Below are positions 57,095 through 64,000 of a stretch of 64,000 nt of DNA, one piece after another. Source of the stretch: Vibrio sp. HB236076 (GTDB lineage: Bacteria > Pseudomonadota > Gammaproteobacteria > Enterobacterales > Vibrionaceae). The stretch lies in assembly GCF_040957575.1 (NCBI RefSeq), contig NZ_CP162601.1:2666001-2730000 (forward strand). The letters run 5' to 3'. Position 1 is the first letter of the stretch; each line of letters starts with the position of its first letter. A program made the position numbers and the translations under genes. Under the pieces are notes generated by a model, which had not been told where the DNA came from, ran no database searches, and saw only the letters and a list, made by a program, of their open reading frames with translations.

Positions 57095-58046
57095 TGTCTT
57101 TAACGGCGATGCAGACGGCATTATTGCCCTACTGCAGCTTCGCCTCGCAGAGCCCAAAGACAGTCAGCTGATCACCGGGGTGAAACGCGACATTCAATTG
57201 CTGCAACACGTGGCCAATGCCAATGATGTCACCTCAGTGACCACGCTCGATATCTCGATGGAGAAAAACAAAGCGCCACTTGAGGCGTTACTGGCACGCG
57301 GTATTGACACGTTTTACTGTGACCACCATCGCGCCGGTGATATACCAGAAAGTGACCACTTACACGCTTTGATTGACCTCGATGCGGAAACCTGTACTAG
57401 CTTGCTGATCAATCAGTACCTAGGGCAACGTTACTCCACTTGGGCGATTGCGGCGGCCTTTGGCGATAACATGTTCAAGGCGGCCGAAGCATTGGCGGCA
57501 GAACAAGCACTCTCAGCGCAAGATACCGAATTTTTGAAAGAGCTCGGCACCTTGATCAACTACAACGGCTATGGCGCAAATATCGATGATTTGCACATCC
57601 CGCCTGCAACCTTGTTCCAACAGTTGCTCGGCTATGAAAATCCGTTTGATTTAAGAGAAGATCGTCAATCGCCTTACTATCAATTGAAAGCGGGCTATGA
57701 GAGCGATTACCAAAATGTCCTCTCGCTCACGCCGATTGAAGACAGTGATGTCAGCAAGGTTTTTGAGTTACCGTGTCAGCCTTGGGCAAGACGAATTAGT
57801 GGTGTGTTTGGCAATGAATTGGCCAATCAATCTCCCGATAAAGCCCATGCGGTTCTCACTCTTAACGGCTCTGAACAAGACTATACCGTCAGTGTTCGCG
57901 CGCCGTTGAGCAACCGCGTTGGTGCCGATGAAATTTGCAGCCAGTTCCCCACTGGCGGAGGCCGTAAAGCCGCCGCGGGTGTTAACGCACTCCCCCTGGC
58001 CGACAAAGCGCGCTTTATCGAGACACTCAATCGTTTTTATCAATAA
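57084..58046 (+). CDS. DHH/DHHA1-family phosphoesterase
   Basis: 320 aa from the ATG at 57084 with a perfect AGGAGG upstream, overlapping the cysC end by 11 bp. Motifs [12 protein letters not shown] and CDHHRAGD form the manganese site; the C-terminal DHHA1 region has [10 protein letters not shown]. Relatives include NrnA-type enzymes that cleave short oligonucleotides and 3'-phosphoadenosine 5'-phosphate (pAp). Its place inside the APS/PAPS gene group makes recycling of pAp, the by-product of PAPS use, the most economical guess. That role is inference. Confidence 0.87.
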   Translation: MHYDVFNGDADGIIALLQLRLAEPKDSQLITGVKRDIQLLQHVANANDVTSVTTLDISMEKNKAPLEALLARGIDTFYCDHHRAGDIPESDHLHALIDLDAETCTSLLINQYLGQRYSTWAIAAAFGDNMFKAAEALAAEQALSAQDTEFLKELGTLINYNGYGANIDDLHIPPATLFQQLLGYENPFDLREDRQSPYYQLKAGYESDYQNVLSLTPIEDSDVSKVFELPCQPWARRISGVFGNELANQSPDKAHAVLTLNGSEQDYTVSVRAPLSNRVGADEICSQFPTGGGRKAAAGVNALPLADKARFIETLNRFYQ

Positions 58047-58100
58047 AAGAATACTATTATTTACAAGAGCCAGGATTGTGCTCTGAGAAGGGAATACACT

Positions 58101-59510
58101 ATGTCACATTCATCTGAATTGATTGCAAAAGACATTGAAGCTTATCTAAAGGTTCATGAAAACAAAGATCTACTACGCTTTATCACCTGTGGTAGTGTGG
58201 ATGACGGTAAATCAACTCTAATCGGTCGCCTGCTCTTTGATAGCAAGCTCATTTATGAAGATCAGATGGCGGCGATCGAAAAAGACTCGCAAAAATTCAA
58301 CACCACCAATGAAGCATTCGACTTAGCCCTTTTGGTCGACGGCTTGCAGTCTGAGCGTGAGCAAGGCATCACGATCGACGTGGCCTACCGTTACTTCTCG
58401 ACTGACAAGCGCAAGTTCATCATTGCCGATACTCCTGGGCATGAGCAATACACGCGTAACATGGTGACGGGTGCGTCCACTTGTGACCTGGCCATTGTGA
58501 TGGTCGATGCGCGTCACGGCATTCAAACGCAAACTCGCCGTCACAGCTACATTTGTAGTCTACTTGGCATTAAGCACATTATTGTTGCAATCAACAAAAT
58601 GGACTTGATGGATTACAGCCAAGACGTGTACCAAAAAGTGAAAGCCGATTACCGTGAAATGGCGAAGAACTTTAACATTGACGACATTCGCTTTGTGCCA
58701 ATTTCTGCCCTAAAAGGCGATAACGTGGTCACACCAAGTGAGAAAATGGATTGGTACCCAGGCGCGACCTTGATGAAGCTGCTTGAAACCGTCAAAGTGG
58801 ACAAAGACGTCAACCTAGAAAAAATGCGTTTCCCAGTCCAGTACGTCAATCGCCCGAACCTAGATTTTCGCGGCTTCTGCGGCACTCTAGCGTCAGGCCT
58901 AGTTGAAGTTGGCGATGAGATCACCGCTCTGCCGTCAGGCAAAACCTCTAAGGTGAAATCGATTTACACTTACGATGCTGAGCTTGAGCGTGCGCAACCT
59001 GGTCAAGCGATAACGATCACACTCGAAGACGAGATCGACATTTCTCGCGGCGATATGATCGTTCACTCCGGCCACGAAGCCCCTGTGTCTAACAAACTCA
59101 GTGCCCACGTCGTTTGGATGAGTGAAAGTGCCCTACGTACGCAAAAAGAGTACTTGTTTAAGTTTGCGACCAAATCGTGTGCCGGTAAAGTCTCTGCGCT
59201 TCACCATAAAGTGGATGTCAATACACTTGAGCAACACGGTGAAAATGCCGAAAGCCTTGAGCTCAACGAAATTGGTATGGCGGACATCAGCTTGCTTGAA
59301 AAAGTCGTCATGGACAATTACCAAGAATTGCCGCAAACCGGTGCTTTCATTATCATCGACCGCCACAGCAATGTGACCGTTGGTGCGGGTATGGTCAGTG
59401 AAGTCTTGAGCGACCAAGGCCAAGAAAGCCGCGTTTACTCGCAATCTGAAAAAGATCTCAACGCCTACGTGCGCAAACACTTCCCTGAATGGGGCTGTGC
59501 TGAGATTTAA
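58101..59510 (+). CDS. cysN: Sulfate adenylyltransferase subunit 1 (GTPase)
   Basis: 469 aa, AAGGGA before the ATG; E. coli CysN has 475. Translation-factor-type GTPase with GSVDDGKST (P-loop), DTPGHEQ, NKMD and the EF-Tu-like beta domains. GTP hydrolysis drives APS formation by CysD. Not fused to CysC, which is separate upstream. Last gene of the group, followed by the hairpin at 59535-59564. Confidence 0.96.
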   Translation: MSHSSELIAKDIEAYLKVHENKDLLRFITCGSVDDGKSTLIGRLLFDSKLIYEDQMAAIEKDSQKFNTTNEAFDLALLVDGLQSEREQGITIDVAYRYFSTDKRKFIIADTPGHEQYTRNMVTGASTCDLAIVMVDARHGIQTQTRRHSYICSLLGIKHIIVAINKMDLMDYSQDVYQKVKADYREMAKNFNIDDIRFVPISALKGDNVVTPSEKMDWYPGATLMKLLETVKVDKDVNLEKMRFPVQYVNRPNLDFRGFCGTLASGLVEVGDEITALPSGKTSKVKSIYTYDAELERAQPGQAITITLEDEIDISRGDMIVHSGHEAPVSNKLSAHVVWMSESALRTQKEYLFKFATKSCAGKVSALHHKVDVNTLEQHGENAESLELNEIGMADISLLEKVVMDNYQELPQTGAFIIIDRHSNVTVGAGMVSEVLSDQGQESRVYSQSEKDLNAYVRKHFPEWGCAEI

Positions 59511-59534
59511 TCGCTCATTCGACGAGTAAAAAGT

Positions 59535-59564
59535 AAGTGGGTGCTTACGGATAAGCGCCCACTT
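59535..59564. terminator. Hairpin after cysN
   Basis: AAGTGGGTGCTTA (59535-59547) pairs with TAAGCGCCCACTT (59552-59564), loop CGGA, one T-G pair. Downstream TTTGACAT has few T, so termination may be partial. Confidence 0.6.
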
Positions 59565-59628
59565 TGACATATTCCAGACACAATTCGCAGAAAAAAACAT
59601 CAAACTGTCATTCCGCTTTGCTATAATC

Positions 59629-59644
59629 AGTGATATAAATCACA
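59629..59644. promoter_or_regulatory. CRP-like site upstream of the WecA-type gene
   Basis: AGTGATATAAATCACA agrees with TGTGA-6-TCACA at 9 of 10 bases. A TATAAT-like CTATAATC overlaps just upstream (59621-59628). It lies 164 bp before the next gene. Confidence 0.5.
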
Positions 59645-59807
59645 TATAAGATACTCATACATTTGCATTGCTATTTTTGAATTTTATCGACGAGCTGATT
59701 AACCTTCTTAACCCCACTCTCAGTGGTGAACACCACACTGGTCATCAACGGGTTATCACGTCGCATAAAATCGTCAATTCGTCTCGGCTTTTACAAGGAT
59801 TTTGGCT

Positions 59808-60875
59808 TTGATCACTCTGATTGCGCTCACGCTGACTATTTCTATTTTTAGTTTATTATCGCTAAGAAAAGTCGCCATCGTCTATGATTTGGTCGACAAA
59901 CCGACTCATCGCAAAGTCCATGAAGGCAACATTCCCTTTATTGGCGGCCAAGCACTGTTTGTCACCTTAGTGTCGATGGGGTTGTGGCAACCTAACTTAA
60001 TTCCGCACAGCTTTGAGTATCTGATGGTCAGTGGCATTTTAGTGGCCGTCGGTACCGTCGATGACAAGCTCAATATCCGTGCCTCTACGCGCCTGGTGAT
60101 CTTATTGCTGTTGTCTTTGTGGTTGATCTACGTGAAGGGCATCAGCCTAACGCAACTTGGGAACTTATTTGGCACCGGTGACATCGACGTCGGCGCGGGC
60201 AGTGTTGTCTTAACGACGGCAGCGATTATTGGTTGTATCTGTGCGTTTAATATGGTCGACGGCATCGATGGCTTGTTGGGTGGCTTGGCCTCGGTCACCT
60301 TTGCCGGGTTAGGTTTTCTCTTTTGGTATTCTGGCGATGTCAATTTGGCCTATTTTTGCTCGCTGTTCGTCTTGGCCATGCTCCCCTATATCTTTTTCAA
60401 TCTCGATTTGATCCCCAAGCGCTCTTTTAAAGTTTTCATGGGCGATTCGGGCAGTTTCTTAATTGGTTTTACCATCGTGTGGCTGTTGATCCACAGCTCT
60501 CAAGTGTTGCCTGATGGCTCAACGACGTCGTTGGTATTGCAACCCGTAACGGCCTTATGGCTCATTGCTTTGCCATTGATGGACATGGCCATGGTCATGA
60601 TCAGACGAATGAAAAAACGCCGCTCTCCTTTTAAGCCCGACCGCCTGCACTTACATCACTTATGTGTCCGCTTGGGAATGTCGGCACGACAAACCTTGGC
60701 GTTTATCGTGGCGCTCTCTGTTCTTTTGGCTTGTTTGGGGATCTGGGCACAGCTTCAAGGTGTGCCAGAGTCGTTGATGCTGGCAACATTTATCGCATTG
60801 TTCCTTCTTTATGTTGTCATCATCAGTTATATTTGGCGTATCTCAACGTTTATTCGTCAGTGGCGCCAAGCATAG
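59808..60875 (+). CDS. WecA/TagO-type undecaprenyl-phosphate sugar-1-phosphate transferase
   Basis: 355 aa from a TTG at 59808 with AAGGA 8 nt upstream; the TTG at 59802 is too close to that site. Eleven membrane segments expected. Motifs of the MraY/WecA family: LVDKPTHRKVHEGNIPFIGG, GTVDDKLNI (DDxx Mg site), NMVDGIDGLLGG, FMGDSGSFLIG and LHLHHLCVRLG (the HIHH-type loop, which recognises the UDP-HexNAc). It loads GlcNAc-1-P (or a related HexNAc-P) on undecaprenyl phosphate, starting O-antigen, enterobacterial common antigen-like or capsule chains. Confidence 0.92.
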   Translation: MITLIALTLTISIFSLLSLRKVAIVYDLVDKPTHRKVHEGNIPFIGGQALFVTLVSMGLWQPNLIPHSFEYLMVSGILVAVGTVDDKLNIRASTRLVILLLLSLWLIYVKGISLTQLGNLFGTGDIDVGAGSVVLTTAAIIGCICAFNMVDGIDGLLGGLASVTFAGLGFLFWYSGDVNLAYFCSLFVLAMLPYIFFNLDLIPKRSFKVFMGDSGSFLIGFTIVWLLIHSSQVLPDGSTTSLVLQPVTALWLIALPLMDMAMVMIRRMKKRRSPFKPDRLHLHHLCVRLGMSARQTLAFIVALSVLLACLGIWAQLQGVPESLMLATFIALFLLYVVIISYIWRISTFIRQWRQA

Positions 60876-60942
60876 CGCACCGCAACCTTGGTTTGTTGCG
60901 CCAAACTCGACGACTTAATTAACCCAACAATACAAGTGAAGT

Positions 60943-61212
60943 ATGACATTAGAGGAATTTTTAGCCCCTTTGCTCGAAGAGGCTGCCCAGCAACCCCACT
61001 TAGATGACGCCGCTCGCTTTCTTCTCAGCGTGTTAACCACCTGTGAAGAGTATGACTTTCCGGTATTAACGGAACACAATGCCCCCTCGCTCTCGGCGCG
61101 CTGCAGCGTGTACTGGTTACTCGAAACCCAAACCTCACCGGCTCGTCTTCACTTGTCTTTATTGACCGCAACCGACACTCTCATTAAGCAGTCGCTGACG
61201 TTTGATGATTGA
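60943..61212 (+). CDS. Small hypothetical protein
   Basis: 89 aa, acidic, Leu-rich, no signal or membrane segment. GTGAAG stands just before the ATG, a modest ribosome site. It follows the WecA-type gene after 67 bp in the same direction. I do not recognise it. Codon use looks like that of real genes nearby, and no overlapping frame competes. Confidence 0.55.
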   Translation: MTLEEFLAPLLEEAAQQPHLDDAARFLLSVLTTCEEYDFPVLTEHNAPSLSARCSVYWLLETQTSPARLHLSLLTATDTLIKQSLTFDD

Positions 61213-61862
61213 TACCCGGCCGACAAAATAGTGCGGCTCTCCTCTCGATAAAACGCCATCACGGCGTGAAAGAATCGCCGGCAAAAGAATGAATGAGCGC
61301 CTATATATCTAGCTCGCCTGTGGGGTGAGCTCAGAAGTGGGGGGCTTGTGGTCTCATTTACTTTCTATTGAATCCGGTGAGTTTCATACCAACCTAACTC
61401 AATCGCAGGTCACCTTAGCGGGTTAAAAACTCGATCTCGCCGTTAATAAAATCATTGGAATGATAACAACTTAGATTCCTTTCTTGTGTTGTACTCAAGC
61501 TTTGTTCCTACACTATCATTGATCACAGACTGAATCAGTTTGGTATATTTTCAACAATTTCATTGCCAAATCTTTTGTACCAGTCTAGATTTATAACGAG
61601 TGCTTATGCACTTTTGCTTATAACAATGGACAAGTAAGCGTACCCTTTCCCCATTGATTTATACCTGTGTGGTGGGCGCACTCTAACTCCAATCGGTGTT
61701 CAAGGAAGAGCTCAACTCATCACATTATTTTATATCAGCAAAACCGTCATCGATATGAAACTTAACATTTGTTAAATGAATATGTTTGGCGACGTTGTAC
61801 ACAGCGTTTTGAAATTGGATTTCTCAATAGATCGTTACCTTAATGATAAGTGGAGTTAGACT
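61213..61862. other. Long intergenic region with MITE-like element
   Basis: 650 bp with no gene. Contains the best copy of the repeat element (61386-61546) and A+T-rich sequence near 61740-61860 that probably holds the promoter of the lipoprotein gene. Confidence 0.55.
61386..61546. mobile_element. MITE-like element, 161 bp
   Basis: Ends are imperfect inverted repeats: left ATACCAACCTAACTCAATC, right (reverse complement) ATACCAAACTGATTCAGTC, about 14 of 19 matching including the outer seven. No coding capacity. Diverged copies lie at 34823-34970 and 3059-3115, and single ends near 32130 and 36268. Confidence 0.65.
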
Positions 61863-62768
61863 GTGAAATATAAACTTTTAGCAACGTGTGTTGGCGCAGC
61901 CGTGTTGGCGGGCTGTGGCAGTGATAGTACTTCATCATCTAGTATTCAGGCCTATGATGGCGCAATCAGTGGTTTTGAAGGGACATTTATTTGTTACGAC
62001 GATGACGGCGTGCAGACCGATCAAGGCACTTTGACAGAAACCAATAGCGATGGCTTTGGTTTTACCAGTAACCTTTCTTTTACCGCTTTACCTGGCTCTT
62101 GTGTGGTTGAGTTTGCCGATTCTGACGGCAACGCGGTTGACACCTCAAACGGCAAGTCCATGTCGAATGTCAGCTACAAAATTCCTCGTGGTTTGGCCAA
62201 AAACGGCGGCGCAGCCACGCCAATCACCACTCTCATTGCCAACTACCTCGGTGATGGTGTCGATTACAATGAGTCAGCAGGCTCTGAGATCATCACCGCC
62301 CTTGGTCTTGGCTCTATTGTCGGTACTTATGTGACTTTAGACGAGCTGTTGACCAACCCCGCAGCGGCGTTTGCCACGGTCAAATCAGAAGCCGGTGCAT
62401 CGCTGTACAAAAAATTGGTTGCGACAACCCAGGTGTTATCTGATGTCCTCGCCACGGGTTCGATTACCGACGTGACGGATATCACCACGGTGACGTCCAA
62501 CCTTTCTGATCTGATTGTCGCGGACGACAGTATCGACTTTGACGATGTGTATGTCGATGTGACGGGCATTCTTGATGATGATGAATATGTCGCGGCTCTA
62601 TCGGACAGTGATTTTGATGCAGACGACAATGCGGATCTAGTCGCGGACGTCTCTGCTTCAACAGAAACCGCCACACCGGTCGACGGTGATGATGATGACG
62701 ATGACGACGATGCCACGGGCGGAACAGGTTCTGGCTCGGGCTCATCAGGCGGCAGCACCGGGGCTTAG
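61863..62768 (+). CDS. Asp-rich lipoprotein of unknown function near polysaccharide genes
   Basis: 301 aa from a GTG at 61863 with GGAG at 7 nt. Lipoprotein signal with LAGC (C19 region). The mature chain is very acidic, poor in Cys (two after the lipid Cys), has a Thr/Ser/Asp-rich central part with ITDVTDITTVTSNLSD, then an uninterrupted run of eight Asp near residue 279 and a Gly/Ser tail. Such a tail could bind calcium or act as a flexible linker. Found just before a YjbH-like gene. I do not recognise a family. Confidence 0.8.
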   Translation: MKYKLLATCVGAAVLAGCGSDSTSSSSIQAYDGAISGFEGTFICYDDDGVQTDQGTLTETNSDGFGFTSNLSFTALPGSCVVEFADSDGNAVDTSNGKSMSNVSYKIPRGLAKNGGAATPITTLIANYLGDGVDYNESAGSEIITALGLGSIVGTYVTLDELLTNPAAAFATVKSEAGASLYKKLVATTQVLSDVLATGSITDVTDITTVTSNLSDLIVADDSIDFDDVYVDVTGILDDDEYVAALSDSDFDADDNADLVADVSASTETATPVDGDDDDDDDDATGGTGSGSGSSGGSTGA

Positions 62769-62812
62769 GCCGGATAAATGGGTTGGTTGAGCATAGATTA
62801 ACTGACGTCGCC

Positions 62813-62845
62813 AAGACACCTCACTGCGTGGGGTGTCTTTCGTTT
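62813..62845. terminator. Terminator after the Asp-rich lipoprotein gene
   Basis: AAGACACC (62813-62820) pairs with GGTGTCTT (62832-62839), with an inner CAC/GTG extension and loop TGC, then TCGTTTT. Confidence 0.75.
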
Positions 62846-62985
62846 TGCCAACTCAACACCAATCCCCCTACCCAGCTGACGAAAAAAGAGCAGGCACTGA
62901 TCAATCAGCCTGAGTCGAGACCAGCCGTTACGACCCAATCTATCACCACACAATAACAAGAGTGCATTTAGCCAGGGATGATTCA

Positions 62986-64000
62986 ATGAGAAAAGCACTG
63001 CCGTATTTACCGTTTATTTTACTGTCTTCTTTCAGTTATGCCGACGTCGAGTCTTTACCGTCTAATCAGGCGTTTACCGGGTTAGTGTTAACCCCAAACG
63101 CTCAGGTCACCGACACGGGCAATCTGAGTTTTTACTATGGGCAAGGCGTGCCTTACCAAGGTCAGATCTCAACCCTAGATACGCTCAATTTTACCCTTGG
63201 GGTATTTTCGGGATTGGAGGCGAACGGTCGAGTGGTGACCAAAACCTATGACAACAATTTATTTACCGATCCAGATGGCGGTTTGCGCGATCTGTCTATT
63301 TCCTTTAAGTACCAATTGCCTAATTTTTACCAAGTGGATGGCTTACATTTTGCTCTTGGTGTCCAAGACTTTGAAGGCGCCCTCAATTTCTTTGAAACCC
63401 GTTATGCTGTGGCAGATTATGAGTGGCAAGCGATACCGCTGAGAATGAGCTTGGGCTACGGGCAATCAGACATGACCACAGGGACGATGGATGGCGCGTT
63501 TGGCGGTCTTGAGTATCAACCTTGGTCATTTTTACAATTGAGCGCCGAATACGACGCGGTAGAAACCAATGCCAGTGTCAAACTCTTTACGCCAGACGAA
63601 CTCATGCCCTGGGATTTGAAAGCGTCTTTGGCCTATCAGCTTTATAGCTCCTACGACAACAGCGAGCAGGACCTGTGGTTAGCCCAATTGGCCATGCCTT
63701 TGTGGAGTGACTACACCTCGAGACCGACCTCTCTTAAAGACAACCACACTTTAGAAGAGAAAATTGCCATTGCTCAACACGGCGCAGAGAGCGCCTCGAT
63801 TACCGCTTTACAACAAGCCCTCATTCAGGAAGGCTTTGTCAATGTGCGCGTGGGGAAAAAAAATAACCAGTTGATCATTGCATTAGAGAATCGCCGCTAC
63901 TACCGCAATCAAGTCGATGGTTTTGGCGTCGCACTGGGACTCATCTCCAGCCACTTCGGTGCTCAGGCGGTGAATGATTTACAACTGGGCAATGATACGT
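62986..64000 (+). CDS. YjbH/GfcD-like outer-membrane polysaccharide protein (3' end cut)
   Basis: About 338 codons are visible from the ATG at 62986, preceded by AGGGAT. Signal peptide to about residue 19 (SSFSYA-DV). The chain begins with SNQAFTGLVLTPNAQV and then alternates short aromatic strands (LSFYYGQG, LEANGRVV, FKYQLPNFY), the pattern of the YjbH beta-barrel domain. YjbH/GfcD proteins accompany exopolysaccharide and group 4 capsule export genes, so an outer-membrane role in secretion is likely. The rest lies beyond the window. Confidence 0.85.
   Translation, partial: MRKALPYLPFILLSSFSYADVESLPSNQAFTGLVLTPNAQVTDTGNLSFYYGQGVPYQGQISTLDTLNFTLGVFSGLEANGRVVTKTYDNNLFTDPDGGLRDLSISFKYQLPNFYQVDGLHFALGVQDFEGALNFFETRYAVADYEWQAIPLRMSLGYGQSDMTTGTMDGAFGGLEYQPWSFLQLSAEYDAVETNASVKLFTPDELMPWDLKASLAYQLYSSYDNSEQDLWLAQLAMPLWSDYTSRPTSLKDNHTLEEKIAIAQHGAESASITALQQALIQEGFVNVRVGKKNNQLIIALENRRYYRNQVDGFGVALGLISSHFGAQAVNDLQLGNDT

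Overview
The window looks like chromosomal DNA of a marine member of the Vibrionaceae. It carries a Vibrio-type alginate utilisation system, a Bcr-type pump, a CSS-motif EAL protein, katG, Kps-type and YjbH-type polysaccharide genes, and short intergenic repeats ending in ATACCAA/TTGGTAT that I associate with Vibrio genomes. This is inferred from gene content; species cannot be named. There are about 42 protein genes, densely packed, and I saw no rRNA, tRNA, CRISPR array, prophage or intact insertion sequence.

Left part (1-20.1 kb). After a truncated methionine-binding lipoprotein gene, a GGDEF/EAL protein and a MATE exporter comes an alginate catabolism block: two tandem PL17 oligoalginate lyases, the divergent operon kdgF-kdgK-eda, three exported PL7 alginate lyases (two of them lipoproteins) and a sodium/solute symporter. 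Together they would cut alginate outside the cytoplasm, import the oligomers, cut them to unsaturated monomers, linearise these to DEH and, after reduction to KDG elsewhere, feed KDPG into pyruvate and glyceraldehyde-3-phosphate. A DnaQ-like exonuclease and a cNMP/CBS/DUF294 protein follow.

Middle (20.4-37.3 kb). A compact, overlapping cellulose-type operon (unknown 147-aa membrane protein, bcsA with PilZ, bcsB, bcsZ, short bcsC-like) separates the first alginate block from a second piece: a Bcr/CflA-like MFS transporter, a FadR-type GntR regulator and a divergent SDR that is a good candidate for the DEH reductase. The same palindrome, TTGTA-N-TACAA, lies upstream of the symporter, of kdgF (one mismatch) and of the SDR, which argues for one regulon across the cellulose operon. 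katG has an excellent OxyR-type tetramer site. A stand-alone rmlB and a LysR regulator follow.

Right part (37.5-64 kb). The LysR gene is divergent from a peptide/nickel-class ABC transporter operon that ends in a large cytoplasmic M14-type zinc carboxypeptidase homologue. Then come a TetR/CurA-like reductase pair and a CSS-EAL phosphodiesterase. From 48.9 kb onward the genes concern surface polysaccharide and sulfate activation: a companion protein plus an RgpF/HAD fusion, an unknown protein, a KpsT-like ATPase without a permease, then SLC13 permease-cysD-cysC-DHH phosphoesterase-cysN, a WecA-type initiating transferase, an Asp-rich lipoprotein and a YjbH-like protein cut by the window end. 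The placement suggests, but does not prove, PAPS supply for a sulfated polysaccharide.

Several start codons differ from the longest possible reading frame; the reasons (Shine-Dalgarno position, or a terminator inside the longer frame) are given with each gene.
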